A DNA stretch of 18,433 nt from SFHK01 sp045538305. Its GTDB lineage: Bacteria; Bacillota; Clostridia; Christensenellales; Aristaeellaceae. Positions 8,134-15,183 of this stretch are shown here, in pieces; the stretch's first letter is position 1; every line of letters begins with the position of its first letter. The notes under the pieces were generated by a model. The model had not been told where the DNA came from. It searched no databases and saw nothing but the letters and a program-made list of their open reading frames with translations. Both the position numbers and the translations under genes were made by a program. The stretch is from assembly GCA_045538305.1 (NCBI GenBank), contig JAZSRC010000047.1, forward strand, positions 1-18,433. Direction: 5' to 3'.

Positions 8134-8205
8134 AATAAACAGCCCCTTGGCAAGTTTTGGAATTCATCGTTTCCAAGCTTCGCCCGAGGGGCTGTTCTGT
8201 TTATT
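8134..8205. terminator. Long bidirectional terminator hairpin
   Basis: The arms AATAAACAG+CCCCT (from 8134) and AGGGG+CTGTTCTGTTTATT (to 8205) pair fully except for a 5-nt extra stretch in the right arm, a local AACAG duplication. Inside, GGCAAG pairs with CTTCGCC across one bulged base. TTGGAA pairs with TTCCAA at the tip. The hairpin lies between the convergent SH3 gene (ends 8107) and the phosphodiesterase gene (ends 8208). T-rich sequence follows it on both sides, so it probably stops transcription from both directions. Confidence 0.7.
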
Positions 8206-8207
8206 AG

Positions 8208-8753
8208 TTATATGCGATACTCCATATATACGCTGCCATCTTCCAGCTTTTTCCACTCAAACAAACCGTTTTCCATCATCATATAGCTTCTGGCGCTTCC
8301 GTCCTTCGGTATGGAAACTGAGCCGGGATTCATGTACACAAAGCCTTCGTGCTCAGTACATTTCGGTACATGCGTATGTCCGCATAGGAGAATATCCTCA
8401 TTTTTAAAGGGCGGTGGGTTGGTTTCTCCTGCATGATGCCCGTGCGTGGCATAAATCATTCTGCCATTTGCTTCAATCAACGCATACTCGGCCAATACAG
8501 GAAACTTCAGCACCATCTGATCGACCTCGGCTTCACAGTTTCCACGCACGCAGAAAAGCTTTTCCCGTATGGAATTCAAAATATCAATTACCTTTTTAGG
8601 CGCGTAGCCTTCCGGCAGGTCATTTCTGGGACCGTGATACAGAAGGTCGCCTAAAAGCATTATACGTTCAGGCTTTTCCGCTTCCATACGCCCAATCAGT
8701 TTATTGAGGAATTTTTCCGATCCGTGAATATCAGAAGCGATCATCCATTTCAT
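8208..8753 (-). CDS. yfcE: YfcE-type metallophosphodiesterase
   Basis: This 181-residue protein is a full-length YfcE/MJ0936-type calcineurin-like phosphoesterase, a cytoplasmic Mn2+-dependent enzyme that hydrolyses phosphodiesters in vitro and whose natural substrate is unclear. All metal-binding motifs are visible: SDIHG (D8, H10), GDLLYHGPRN (D36), GNCE (N72), THGH (H104) and GHTH (H126, H128). The ATG at 8753 has GGGAG 9 nt upstream. It begins 15 bp after the citX stop and is therefore probably the last gene of the citrate lyase transcript. No metabolic link to citrate is known to me, so this may be simple hitch-hiking. Confidence 0.93.
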   Translation of the reverse strand: MKWMIASDIHGSEKFLNKLIGRMEAEKPERIMLLGDLLYHGPRNDLPEGYAPKKVIDILNSIREKLFCVRGNCEAEVDQMVLKFPVLAEYALIEANGRMIYATHGHHAGETNPPPFKNEDILLCGHTHVPKCTEHEGFVYMNPGSVSIPKDGSARSYMMMENGLFEWKKLEDGSVYMEYRI

Positions 8754-8768
8754 ATCATATTCTCCCGC

Positions 8769-9263
8769 TTACATGTATTGTTTCATTTTTCGCGCAAATA
8801 CATTCACAGTTTCCGCCCTGTCATGCTTTTGATTCCCTGCGCATATCCTCGCGTCGTTAACTCCGCATACCGCGCATCGCCTTGGCGGATAGCCGAAATC
8901 GCTTCTGGAAAGATCCGACAGACTGCCGCTGGTCACATCAATGTCCAGCAGCTCGCCTCCCGGTATTTCTTCTTCAAATGCAATTGCCGCGCGTTTGGCT
9001 GCATGCGCATGACCTGCCATCCACACGCAATAGGGACCGTCCGCTCCGCTACCCTCTGCCTTAAAGGCAAGACTCAAGCCCTCTGCATATGCTGAAAAAC
9101 GCTGTTTCATGCGCTCAAAAAACGCAATCCCTTCCTCCGAGACGCGCAGCTCCCTCGGCATCCTGAGCGTCATGCATACTACCGCGCCTTCTTTGGAAAG
9201 CTGCCGTTTTTTCATCCATCGTTCTTCCCGCGCATCCAGAATCCGTTTTAAATCCTCATTCAT
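8769..9263 (-). CDS. citX: Apo-citrate lyase phosphoribosyl-dephospho-CoA transferase CitX
   Basis: CitX loads the 2'-(5''-phosphoribosyl)-3'-dephospho-CoA prosthetic group onto the citrate lyase acyl carrier protein CitD. The 164-residue product shows the family signatures ELLDIDV (about 104-110), followed by SRSDFGYPPRRCAVC and a C-terminal C-x5-H region (residues 141-147). The N-terminal segment, with ILDAREERWMKKRQL and CMTLRMPRE, also fits. Its ATG overlaps the citF stop (ATGA). Position after citF matches the classical citCDEFX order. The partner gene citG, which makes the prosthetic-group precursor, is not in this window and is not fused here. Confidence 0.93.
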   Translation of the reverse strand: MNEDLKRILDAREERWMKKRQLSKEGAVVCMTLRMPRELRVSEEGIAFFERMKQRFSAYAEGLSLAFKAEGSGADGPYCVWMAGHAHAAKRAAIAFEEEIPGGELLDIDVTSGSLSDLSRSDFGYPPRRCAVCGVNDARICAGNQKHDRAETVNVFARKMKQYM

Positions 9264-10663
9264 TTTACATTCATTATGCGGTCGATGATCGTTCCGTCGC
9301 GATACTCTACCTCTGCAACCACTCGATCACCGCGTTCAATATCCGAAGGCGTTCCGGTTATATGCTCGGCCATAGCTTTTAGCTCGGAAATGTCGAAAAC
9401 CGGCAGCCTCGCGTCGATAAGCTTTTTCTTGAGTTCCTCCCTTTTGGGGTTCACGGCAATTCCCCGCTGAGTGACAAGCACATCCACCGTATGGCCGGGC
9501 GTAGACACGCACAGCGCACGATCGACAACAATGGGCAGTCGCGCGCGATACAGCGGCGCTACAATAATGGCCAGCTTTGCGCCTGCAGCCGTATCACTGT
9601 GCCCGCCCGAGCCGCCCATGATATAGCCGTTGGAGTCCGTATGTACATTGACATTGAAATGAAGATCAATCTGCGTGGCGCCAAGAATGACTGTATCTAA
9701 ATGGTTTACGCACGCGCTCCTTACGCCGGGGCTCGCATAACGGCTTGCCGAGACTTCGATATGGTCGGGATTGGATTTCAGCGATTCTACCGCCTTCAGA
9801 TCAAAGCACTGAACATCCATCAGCTTTTTGAAATAGCCTTCCTTAAGCATATCCACCATATAGCCGGTAATACCGCCAAGTCCAAAGGAACCCGTAACGC
9901 CTTTTTCCTTCATGATGGGTTTTAAGTATTTGGTAACTGCCAAAGAAGCGCCGCCCGCGCCGGTCTGAAAGGAGAAGCCCTCGGTAAGACAGCCGGAATG
10001 TGCAATCACATCCGCTGCAGTTTTGGCAATCTTCAGGCCTACAGGATCGCGCGTAATCTGCGTAGTTCCGGAAACAATACCCGCCGCATCTCCGATTTTG
10101 TCAACGACTACTACATAGTCTACGTCTGTTTCCTCAATGGACGCAGGCGAAAGCGGATACGTCATCAAGTAATCCGTTATAATTACCGTTTTATCGGCAT
10201 ATTTTGCGTCGACGCAGGCATAGCCCATAGAACCGCAGGCAGACGGTCCGAATATGCCGTTAGCGTTTCCCGCTTCATCCGCGCAGGGTGCGGCTACAAA
10301 GGCGATGTCAATCTTTACTCTGCCCTTTTCAATAGCGTCCGGTCTTCCGCCATGGCTTCTGAAACGCACTGGTCTGTCCATTGCGCCCTCGGAGATTGCC
10401 TTTCCTACCTTCGCGCCCATATAGTTGGTTTCAATACCTGTTACAACGCCGCTTCGAATGTGATCGATTATCGGCGCGTGTATATCGAAAATACTGGATG
10501 CCTCTATCGTAAGATCTTTAATGCCCATTTTCGCCGCTTCTTCAAGCACCATGTTCAAAACCCAGTCGCCGTTTCTCAAATGATGGTGAAACGACAGCGT
10601 CATGCCGTTTTTTATGCCGCATGCTTCCATGGCACTTCTAAGTGTCTTAACGCATTTGCTCAT
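9260..10663 (-). CDS. citF: Citrate lyase alpha subunit (citrate:acetyl-ACP transferase)
   Basis: CitF transfers the acetyl-ACP group to citrate, giving citryl-ACP and acetate, in the cytoplasmic citrate lyase complex. The 467-residue product aligns by eye with CitF along its length: GMTLSFHHHLRNGDWV, FRSHGGRPDA, ADEAGNANG, GFSFQTGAGGASLAVT, LGGITGYMVD, GGSGGHSDTA and VDVLVTQRGIAVNP. It starts near residue 45 of well-known homologues such as the E. coli protein of about 510 residues, so a poorly conserved N-terminal leader is absent. The ATG at 10663 overlaps the citE stop (ATGA) and has GGAGG 9 nt upstream. No alternative in-frame start exists further out. The catalytic core appears intact. 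Confidence 0.96.
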   Translation of the reverse strand: MSKCVKTLRSAMEACGIKNGMTLSFHHHLRNGDWVLNMVLEEAAKMGIKDLTIEASSIFDIHAPIIDHIRSGVVTGIETNYMGAKVGKAISEGAMDRPVRFRSHGGRPDAIEKGRVKIDIAFVAAPCADEAGNANGIFGPSACGSMGYACVDAKYADKTVIITDYLMTYPLSPASIEETDVDYVVVVDKIGDAAGIVSGTTQITRDPVGLKIAKTAADVIAHSGCLTEGFSFQTGAGGASLAVTKYLKPIMKEKGVTGSFGLGGITGYMVDMLKEGYFKKLMDVQCFDLKAVESLKSNPDHIEVSASRYASPGVRSACVNHLDTVILGATQIDLHFNVNVHTDSNGYIMGGSGGHSDTAAGAKLAIIVAPLYRARLPIVVDRALCVSTPGHTVDVLVTQRGIAVNPKREELKKKLIDARLPVFDISELKAMAEHITGTPSDIERGDRVVAEVEYRDGTIIDRIMNVK

Positions 10664-11535
10664 TCGTCATCGCCTCCAAGCCCGAGCGCTTTTGCCGTTT
10701 CCATCACGCGCGCGGCGCGATCCACTACCGGCTTATCGATCATCTTTCCTCGAAGGGATACCGCTCCCTTGCCAAGGCGCTTTCCTTCCTCTATTGCGTA
10801 AAGCACCTCTTTTGCATACTGGATTTCGGCTTTTGAGGGCGTGAACGCCTTATTGATGCCGTCAATATGTCTGGGCGAAATGGCTGCCTTTCCGGTAAAA
10901 CCCATTTCCCTGGCAAGGGTTGCGTCAGCAATCAGTCCTTCTTCGTCATTTACATCGGTAAAGGGCGTATCGTAGGCTTCAATTCCGGCAGCGCGGGCGG
11001 CATTTAATATCCTGCCTCGGGCATACAGTATTTCTCCGCCCTGTTTGGATCTTTGCGCGTGTAAATCCGCCGAATAATCCTCTGCCCCAAGAAACAGCGC
11101 TGTTACACGCTTGTCCGCCTTGGCAATCTGAAATGCATTTTCAATTCCTTCCGCCGTTTCAATCAGCGGAATCAGCCGGATTGCGCCCTCGGGAATGCCG
11201 TATTTTCTTTCAAGCTCTGTAATCTTCACATGAAGTTCTTCAATATATTCCCTGCCATCCACCTTCGTAGGCATGATCATATCAGGCTTCAGCGGTACGA
11301 CGGTTTCCAGATCCTGATCGTAAAAAGCAGTTCCCGGCGGGTTGATGCGCACAATTACCTGCGTGTTATCATATTTGAGCGTTTTTACGGCGTTTCGTAC
11401 CAGAATTCGCGCCGCATCCTTCTGATCGGGCGAAACCGCATCCTCCAGATCCAATATGATCGCATCTGCACCGTGAACATCGGCATTCAAAAGCATACCG
11501 GGGTTATTCCCGGGAATAAACAGCATACTTCTCAT
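10660..11535 (-). CDS. citE: Citrate lyase beta subunit (citryl-ACP lyase)
   Basis: CitE cleaves citryl-ACP to oxaloacetate and acetyl-ACP. The 291-residue protein has the expected TIM-barrel signatures: RSMLFIPGNNPGML at the N-terminus, AIILDLEDAVSPDQK with the metal-binding acidic residues, VRINPPGT, IRLIPLIETAEGIENA, LFLGAEDYSADL, and GFTGKAAISPRHIDGIN near the C-terminus. Length agrees with the family (about 290-300). The ATG at 11535 lies 4 bp past the citD stop, and the ribosome binding site GGAGG is inside the end of citD. It overlaps citF by 4 bp. Confidence 0.97.
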   Translation of the reverse strand: MRSMLFIPGNNPGMLLNADVHGADAIILDLEDAVSPDQKDAARILVRNAVKTLKYDNTQVIVRINPPGTAFYDQDLETVVPLKPDMIMPTKVDGREYIEELHVKITELERKYGIPEGAIRLIPLIETAEGIENAFQIAKADKRVTALFLGAEDYSADLHAQRSKQGGEILYARGRILNAARAAGIEAYDTPFTDVNDEEGLIADATLAREMGFTGKAAISPRHIDGINKAFTPSKAEIQYAKEVLYAIEEGKRLGKGAVSLRGKMIDKPVVDRAARVMETAKALGLGGDDE

Positions 11536-11539
11536 TGTA

Positions 11540-11812
11540 TTATTCCGCCTCCCTGCATGCGCGAAGCAGCGCCGTTTCGCACCGCGCCTTCAGCGTGCAT
11601 TCGACAGCGCCCTTATCCCTCACAAACACGCGCGCATTCTGTACGCCATATTCATCCAGTACATCCTTCACTGCTTTTGTAATCTGGCTTCCGAACTGGC
11701 GCTGTACCACAGACTCTACAACAATCTCTATTTCTCCATCGCCCTCTTCGATCATAATCATCGCATCGTTCGATTCCATCGAGCCCGCTAAAGCGCTTTT
11801 CTTAATCTCCAT
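11540..11812 (-). CDS. citD: Citrate lyase acyl carrier protein (gamma subunit)
   Basis: CitD is the small acyl carrier of citrate lyase. The 90-residue product begins MEIKKSALAGSMESNDAMI, where Ser14 matches the serine that carries the phosphoribosyl-dephospho-CoA group in characterised CitD proteins. The central segment VVQRQFGSQITKAVKD and the KGAVECTLKARCETALLRA end are also typical. The ATG at 11812 lies inside the end of citC, an 11-bp overlap, so translation is probably coupled. Acetylation of its arm would be done by CitC, attachment of the arm by CitX. Confidence 0.95.
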   Translation of the reverse strand: MEIKKSALAGSMESNDAMIMIEEGDGEIEIVVESVVQRQFGSQITKAVKDVLDEYGVQNARVFVRDKGAVECTLKARCETALLRACREAE

Positions 11813-12821
11813 TTTTCATCAGCCTCCCGATTATTCGTTGTCCTTCGTCTGACAGCAAAAAGCGAACCGTCGTTTCCGGCAGCAGCTCACGCGGTATCTC
11901 GCCTTGCCGTAATCGCTCGCGAACGCGCGATGCGCTCACATATTCGCTTCCCGATTTATATCTATCAAATTCAACAATCTCGCAGCCGCACGGCTCCAGC
12001 AGTTCCTTCATTTTTTGGTTATACGCTTCTGTCGCTTTGTCAAACGGTTCACATCCGACAAAGCGCTTTTTTATCGTAAGCGCCGGCACGATGTATTCCC
12101 TGAAAACCGATATATCCAGTCCCGCCTGCCACCGGGATTTCGCGCCAGCTTCCTTTATAAAATAGGATGGAAATGTAATGTGCGACAACACATATTCACT
12201 GCCCGGATGAAGAAATACGTTGGGAATATCCTTTGTTCCTTCCTGAGCCATATAAAGCCGCGCTTTATACGGGAACAAGCTTTTTTCTTCCTTCACCAGA
12301 AATACATGCAGCCTGTCAACGCGCTTGGCAGCCTGCTCGATCAAATAGCGATGACCCACTGTGAAAGGATTCAGGTTCATAATAATCGCGCCGTTGCTTC
12401 CAGGAGCTCTATGCTTTTCAAGCGCTTTTGCATACGACCCAATCTTCGAAAAGCCCCATTCCATAAGCGCAACATGTTCATAGTCCAATATGCGCGAGAA
12501 GCCCAGATTTTCGAATGTCTCTGCCTTGTCGGAGGAAGTAAACAAGAATAAATGCCTCTTTCCGCGCATGGCTGCGTCCTCAAGCAGCGTGGAAATCACC
12601 TTGGCTGCAACGCCGCTTACGCGGTACAAAGGATCAACCGCCACATATTTTACGACGTCTCCGTCCAAAGATGCAGTTGCAATAATGGTATCTTCGTCGC
12701 GTGCAACAATACAGCGTTCTGCGTCTCCCTCGTATGTCAGGCCGTTTTCACACAAAAACGCCCGCCATTTGCTCTTTATGGCTGCATTCAGCCATTCCAG
12801 GCGAACCCCCTCACCAGCCAA
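11802..12821 (-). CDS. citC: [Citrate (pro-3S)-lyase] ligase CitC
   Basis: CitC activates citrate lyase by ATP-dependent acetylation of the prosthetic group on CitD. The 339-residue product has an N-terminal GNAT-like acetyltransferase domain (about 20-120, with KYVAVDPLYRVSGVAAKVI). A nucleotidyltransferase domain follows, with the ATP motif NPFTVGH (about 151-157) and a C-terminal SASRVRERL, the counterpart of the ISS-type phosphate-binding motif. The frame is open further upstream, but TTG at 12821 is preferred because GGGGG (12829-12833) lies 7 nt before it. The GTG at 12839 has no ribosome binding site. It is the first gene of citCDEFX-yfcE and is transcribed from the promoter at 12851-12879. 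Confidence 0.94.
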   Translation of the reverse strand: MAGEGVRLEWLNAAIKSKWRAFLCENGLTYEGDAERCIVARDEDTIIATASLDGDVVKYVAVDPLYRVSGVAAKVISTLLEDAAMRGKRHLFLFTSSDKAETFENLGFSRILDYEHVALMEWGFSKIGSYAKALEKHRAPGSNGAIIMNLNPFTVGHRYLIEQAAKRVDRLHVFLVKEEKSLFPYKARLYMAQEGTKDIPNVFLHPGSEYVLSHITFPSYFIKEAGAKSRWQAGLDISVFREYIVPALTIKKRFVGCEPFDKATEAYNQKMKELLEPCGCEIVEFDRYKSGSEYVSASRVRERLRQGEIPRELLPETTVRFLLSDEGQRIIGRLMKNGD

Positions 12822-12850
12822 GACGCATCCCCCTTTCACCAACAGACATT

Positions 12851-12879
12851 ATTATACATTGATTCCGATTCCGAGGCAA
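12851..12879 (-). promoter_or_regulatory. Promoter of the citCDEFX operon
   Basis: On the minus strand, TTGCCT (12879-12874) and a perfect TATAAT (12856-12851) are separated by 17 bp. The predicted transcript start near 12844 leaves a leader of about 23 nt before the TTG start of citC. The spacer contains a direct repeat, GATTCC twice (12861-12872 on the plus strand), which might be an operator half-site pair but could be chance. Confidence 0.72.
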
Positions 12880-12893
12880 GGGGCAAAAAGATA

Positions 12894-12922
12894 TTGACGT
12901 ACGGACCATACGCCTATATAAT
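12894..12922 (+). promoter_or_regulatory. Strong sigma-A-type promoter for the P-loop/SAD gene
   Basis: TTGACG (12894-12899) and TATAAT (12917-12922) are separated by exactly 17 bp, 11 of 12 bases matching consensus. Transcription would start near 12929, about 22 nt before the ATG at 12951. It is back to back with the citC promoter, with only 14 bp between the two -35 boxes, so a single bound regulator could act on both. Confidence 0.82.
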
Positions 12923-12950
12923 GGAAACAAAAAGCACGGAGGCTGCGACT

Positions 12951-13874
12951 ATGAAAAGAACCCATGACCGACTGATATATGCGGCATATTTTGCGCCCCG
13001 CGGCGTTGTTCGCATGGCTGAAATGGGCAATCAGATTGCGCAGAAGCACTTGAACCCCTTTGACCGATTGATCGGCATTGTAGGCGAAGCCGGTTCCGGT
13101 AAGAGCATGCTGGTTAAGGGTATGTTCCCAGGCCTTGAAATGACCAATGACGACAATGGCGTAAACGTTCGCCCGCTGCCGCTGCTTGAAATGGAAGAGG
13201 AATCCATATTCTATGCACCGCACACCTATCATGTAGACATTCGCTTCGAAATGGCGTTTACGCAAATCGGAGTGCTCGCTCAAGCAGTTATGGCGGCGCT
13301 TCAGAAGGGACGCCGCGTGGTAGTAGAGCATTTCGAGCTTCTGCGGCCCTATATCGACCATAACGCAGAGCTTTTGATTGGCGTTGGCGAAGAGATTATC
13401 GTTACCCGCCCCAGCATTTTTGGCCCCGAACCTCAGGAGATTGCGGATACAGTATTCAAATCCATTAAGTATCGAAAAATGGCGCATACAGCGGAAGACC
13501 TTACCGAAAGACAGCTGTTTGAAAACTATAATGACAAGTACAAGCACGGCGATGTACACCGCGGATTCCTTTTACAGTTCGACGAAAAACCTGATCTGGA
13601 CATCCCTAAAATCGAAGCGTATGTGAAAACGCGCATTGCAGATCGAATTCCCGTTTCGTTTAAGGATGAAACGCACATCATGTTCGGCGATAAGATCCAT
13701 TACTGCACCGGACCTCGCATGCATGTGAGAAACACCGGCGATATTACCGGCTTCCATTTGCTGCCCAAAATTTATTATGATCCAATGTCGGAAACCTACA
13801 TGCTGGTGGGTCGGGTTGGCGAACAGCGCGTGGACGACGACGATTATACGCACATCAACACGATTGAACTGTAA
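12951..13874 (+). CDS. P-loop protein with C-terminal alanyl-tRNA synthetase SAD-like domain
   Basis: A 307-residue soluble protein. A Walker A motif, GEAGSGKS (residues 45-52), follows FDRLIGIV. The next part (KGMFPGLEMTNDDNGVNVRP) looks like a small P-loop NTPase or kinase fold. Near the C-terminus, CTGPRMHVRNTGDITGFHLL (from C252) strongly resembles the CGGTHV-x-x-TGEIG-x-FKI motif of the second additional domain of alanyl- and threonyl-tRNA synthetases. C252, H258 and upstream H242/H250 could be metal ligands. I recall such proteins being annotated in Clostridia as 'alanine-tRNA synthetase second additional domain-containing'. No aminoacylation core is present and the function is unknown. 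The ATG at 12951 has GGAGG 8 nt upstream. The earlier ATG at 12921 overlaps the -10 box and cannot be used from this promoter. The GH88 gene follows after 51 bp. Confidence 0.85.
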   Translation: MKRTHDRLIYAAYFAPRGVVRMAEMGNQIAQKHLNPFDRLIGIVGEAGSGKSMLVKGMFPGLEMTNDDNGVNVRPLPLLEMEEESIFYAPHTYHVDIRFEMAFTQIGVLAQAVMAALQKGRRVVVEHFELLRPYIDHNAELLIGVGEEIIVTRPSIFGPEPQEIADTVFKSIKYRKMAHTAEDLTERQLFENYNDKYKHGDVHRGFLLQFDEKPDLDIPKIEAYVKTRIADRIPVSFKDETHIMFGDKIHYCTGPRMHVRNTGDITGFHLLPKIYYDPMSETYMLVGRVGEQRVDDDDYTHINTIEL

Positions 13875-13925
13875 TTCCCCGGATCAAATGAAGATGCACA
13901 GACAATAATGCAAGGAGGCGAATCA

Positions 13926-15065
13926 ATGTCAGACCGTTTATGGATCAACGATGCCCTGCAAAAAATCGATGAAAAAATGCAGTACGGCATACAGAAAGCC
14001 CGCGAAACCCACTGTATCCCCTATACCGTAAAGAATGGCGAATGGTCGGAAAACCCCATCGGATGGTGGACCAATGGTTTCTGGCCCGCAGAAATGTGGC
14101 AAATGTATCTGGAAACGGGCAATGATCTTTACCGCGATGAAGCGCTGCGTGCAGAGATCATGCTGGATGAAGCGCTCAAAGACTTTATGAAGCTGCATCA
14201 CGACGTCGGTTTCATGTGGTTGATTCAGTCGGGCGTTCGATATGCCTTTGAAGGAAACCGCGACAGTCTTAACCGTGTGCTGTTCGCCGGCAATATGCTT
14301 GCGTCCCGCTTTAATCCCAACGGCTTTATCCGCGCTTGGAACGGAGACCGCTATGGCTGGTCGATTATCGACACCATGATGAATCTTCCCCTTCTTTATA
14401 CCATGACGCAGCTGACCAACGACGTGCGCTATAAGCTTATGGCCGTTACGCATGCCAAAACTGCCATGAACACCTTCTTTAAGGAAGACGATTCCTGCTA
14501 TCACATCGTTTGCTTCAATGCCGAAACTGGCGCCATTGAAGATACGCCGGCCGGTCAGGGCTGCGCCCCCGGCAGCAGCTGGTCTCGCGGACAGAGCTGG
14601 GCAATTTATGGCTATATGCTCAGCTATCTGTATACGGGTATTGAAGATTTCAAATCCGTCAGCCGACGCGTAGCCAATTATTTCCTGTACAACATGCCCG
14701 AAGACATGCTGGCACCCTGCGATTTCTGCCAGAGTCAGGAACCTCGTATTATCGACAATTGTGCAAACGGTATTGCCGCCTGCGGACTGATTGAGCTTTC
14801 AAAAGCGCTTAAGGATGAAGATCCGGCAGCTTCTCAGCACTATATGGACGCCGCAAACGCGCTCCTTAAGGCGCTTTACGACAATTGCTGCGACTGGACA
14901 AAAGCAAGCCCTGCAATTCTTACCCACTGCACCAGCGCATACCATGATGAAAAAGGTCACCATATTTCGATGAATTACGGAGATTACTTCTTCATTGAAG
15001 GTATTCGGAAGCTGAAGGGCGAAGAGCGACTTTTCTGGAAGCCTCTGGACTTTCAGAGTAAGTAA
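13926..15065 (+). CDS. GH88 unsaturated glucuronyl hydrolase
   Basis: This 379-residue cytoplasmic-type protein (no signal peptide) belongs to glycoside hydrolase family 88. These enzymes hydrate the double bond of unsaturated uronic acids left by polysaccharide lyases and so release the terminal sugar. The two catalytic-type aspartates are seen in HHDVGFM (D93) and IIDTMMNLP (D149), close to D88 and D149 of the Bacillus enzyme. Also typical are WWTNGFWPAEMW (47-58), a GSSWSRGQSWAIYGY segment and the C-terminal NYGDYFFIEG. Length is normal. The ATG at 13926 has AAGGAGG 7 nt upstream. The exact substrate (glycosaminoglycan, pectin or gellan fragments) is not clear. With the GH51 gene at the left edge it points to plant polysaccharide use. 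Confidence 0.93.
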   Translation: MSDRLWINDALQKIDEKMQYGIQKARETHCIPYTVKNGEWSENPIGWWTNGFWPAEMWQMYLETGNDLYRDEALRAEIMLDEALKDFMKLHHDVGFMWLIQSGVRYAFEGNRDSLNRVLFAGNMLASRFNPNGFIRAWNGDRYGWSIIDTMMNLPLLYTMTQLTNDVRYKLMAVTHAKTAMNTFFKEDDSCYHIVCFNAETGAIEDTPAGQGCAPGSSWSRGQSWAIYGYMLSYLYTGIEDFKSVSRRVANYFLYNMPEDMLAPCDFCQSQEPRIIDNCANGIAACGLIELSKALKDEDPAASQHYMDAANALLKALYDNCCDWTKASPAILTHCTSAYHDEKGHHISMNYGDYFFIEGIRKLKGEERLFWKPLDFQSK

Positions 15066-15074
15066 CCCTTGAAT

Positions 15075-15116
15075 AAAACGCGCGTATCGAAGCATTTGTT
15101 TCGATACGCGCGTTTT
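15075..15116 (+). terminator. Intrinsic terminator after the GH88 gene
   Basis: Positions 15075-15091 and 15100-15116 form a perfect 17-bp stem (AAAACGCGCGTATCGAA and its complement) with an 8-nt loop. The right arm ends in TTTT followed by CTGTATT. It begins 9 bp after the GH88 stop and should end plus-strand transcription from 12929. Confidence 0.88.
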
Positions 15117-15139
15117 CTGTATTCTCACTGCCTCTCGAA

Positions 15140-15174
15140 TCAAAAACCCGCTCCGGATTTCTCCGAAGCGGATT
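15140..15174 (-). terminator. Intrinsic terminator after oadA
   Basis: Read on the minus strand, a 13-bp stem (15174-15162 with 15157-15145, two G-U pairs) closes a GAAA tetraloop and is followed by TTTTTG at 15146-15141. It starts 9 bp after the oadA stop. Together with the plus-strand hairpin at 15075-15116 it isolates the two convergent units. Confidence 0.8.
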
Positions 15175-15183
15175 TGCTTTTCA

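Noticed and set aside
12861..12872. GATTCC direct repeat as a defined operator
   Set aside because: Two 6-bp copies are too little evidence on their own, so it is mentioned only as part of the promoter description.
12852..13559. Minus-strand frame opposite the P-loop/SAD gene
   Set aside because: It is a shadow of a gene with a Walker A motif, a strong promoter and a GGAGG site.
13938..14504. Minus-strand frame inside the GH88 gene
   Set aside because: GH88 catalytic motifs are intact on the plus strand, and the antisense frame has no start signal or family features.
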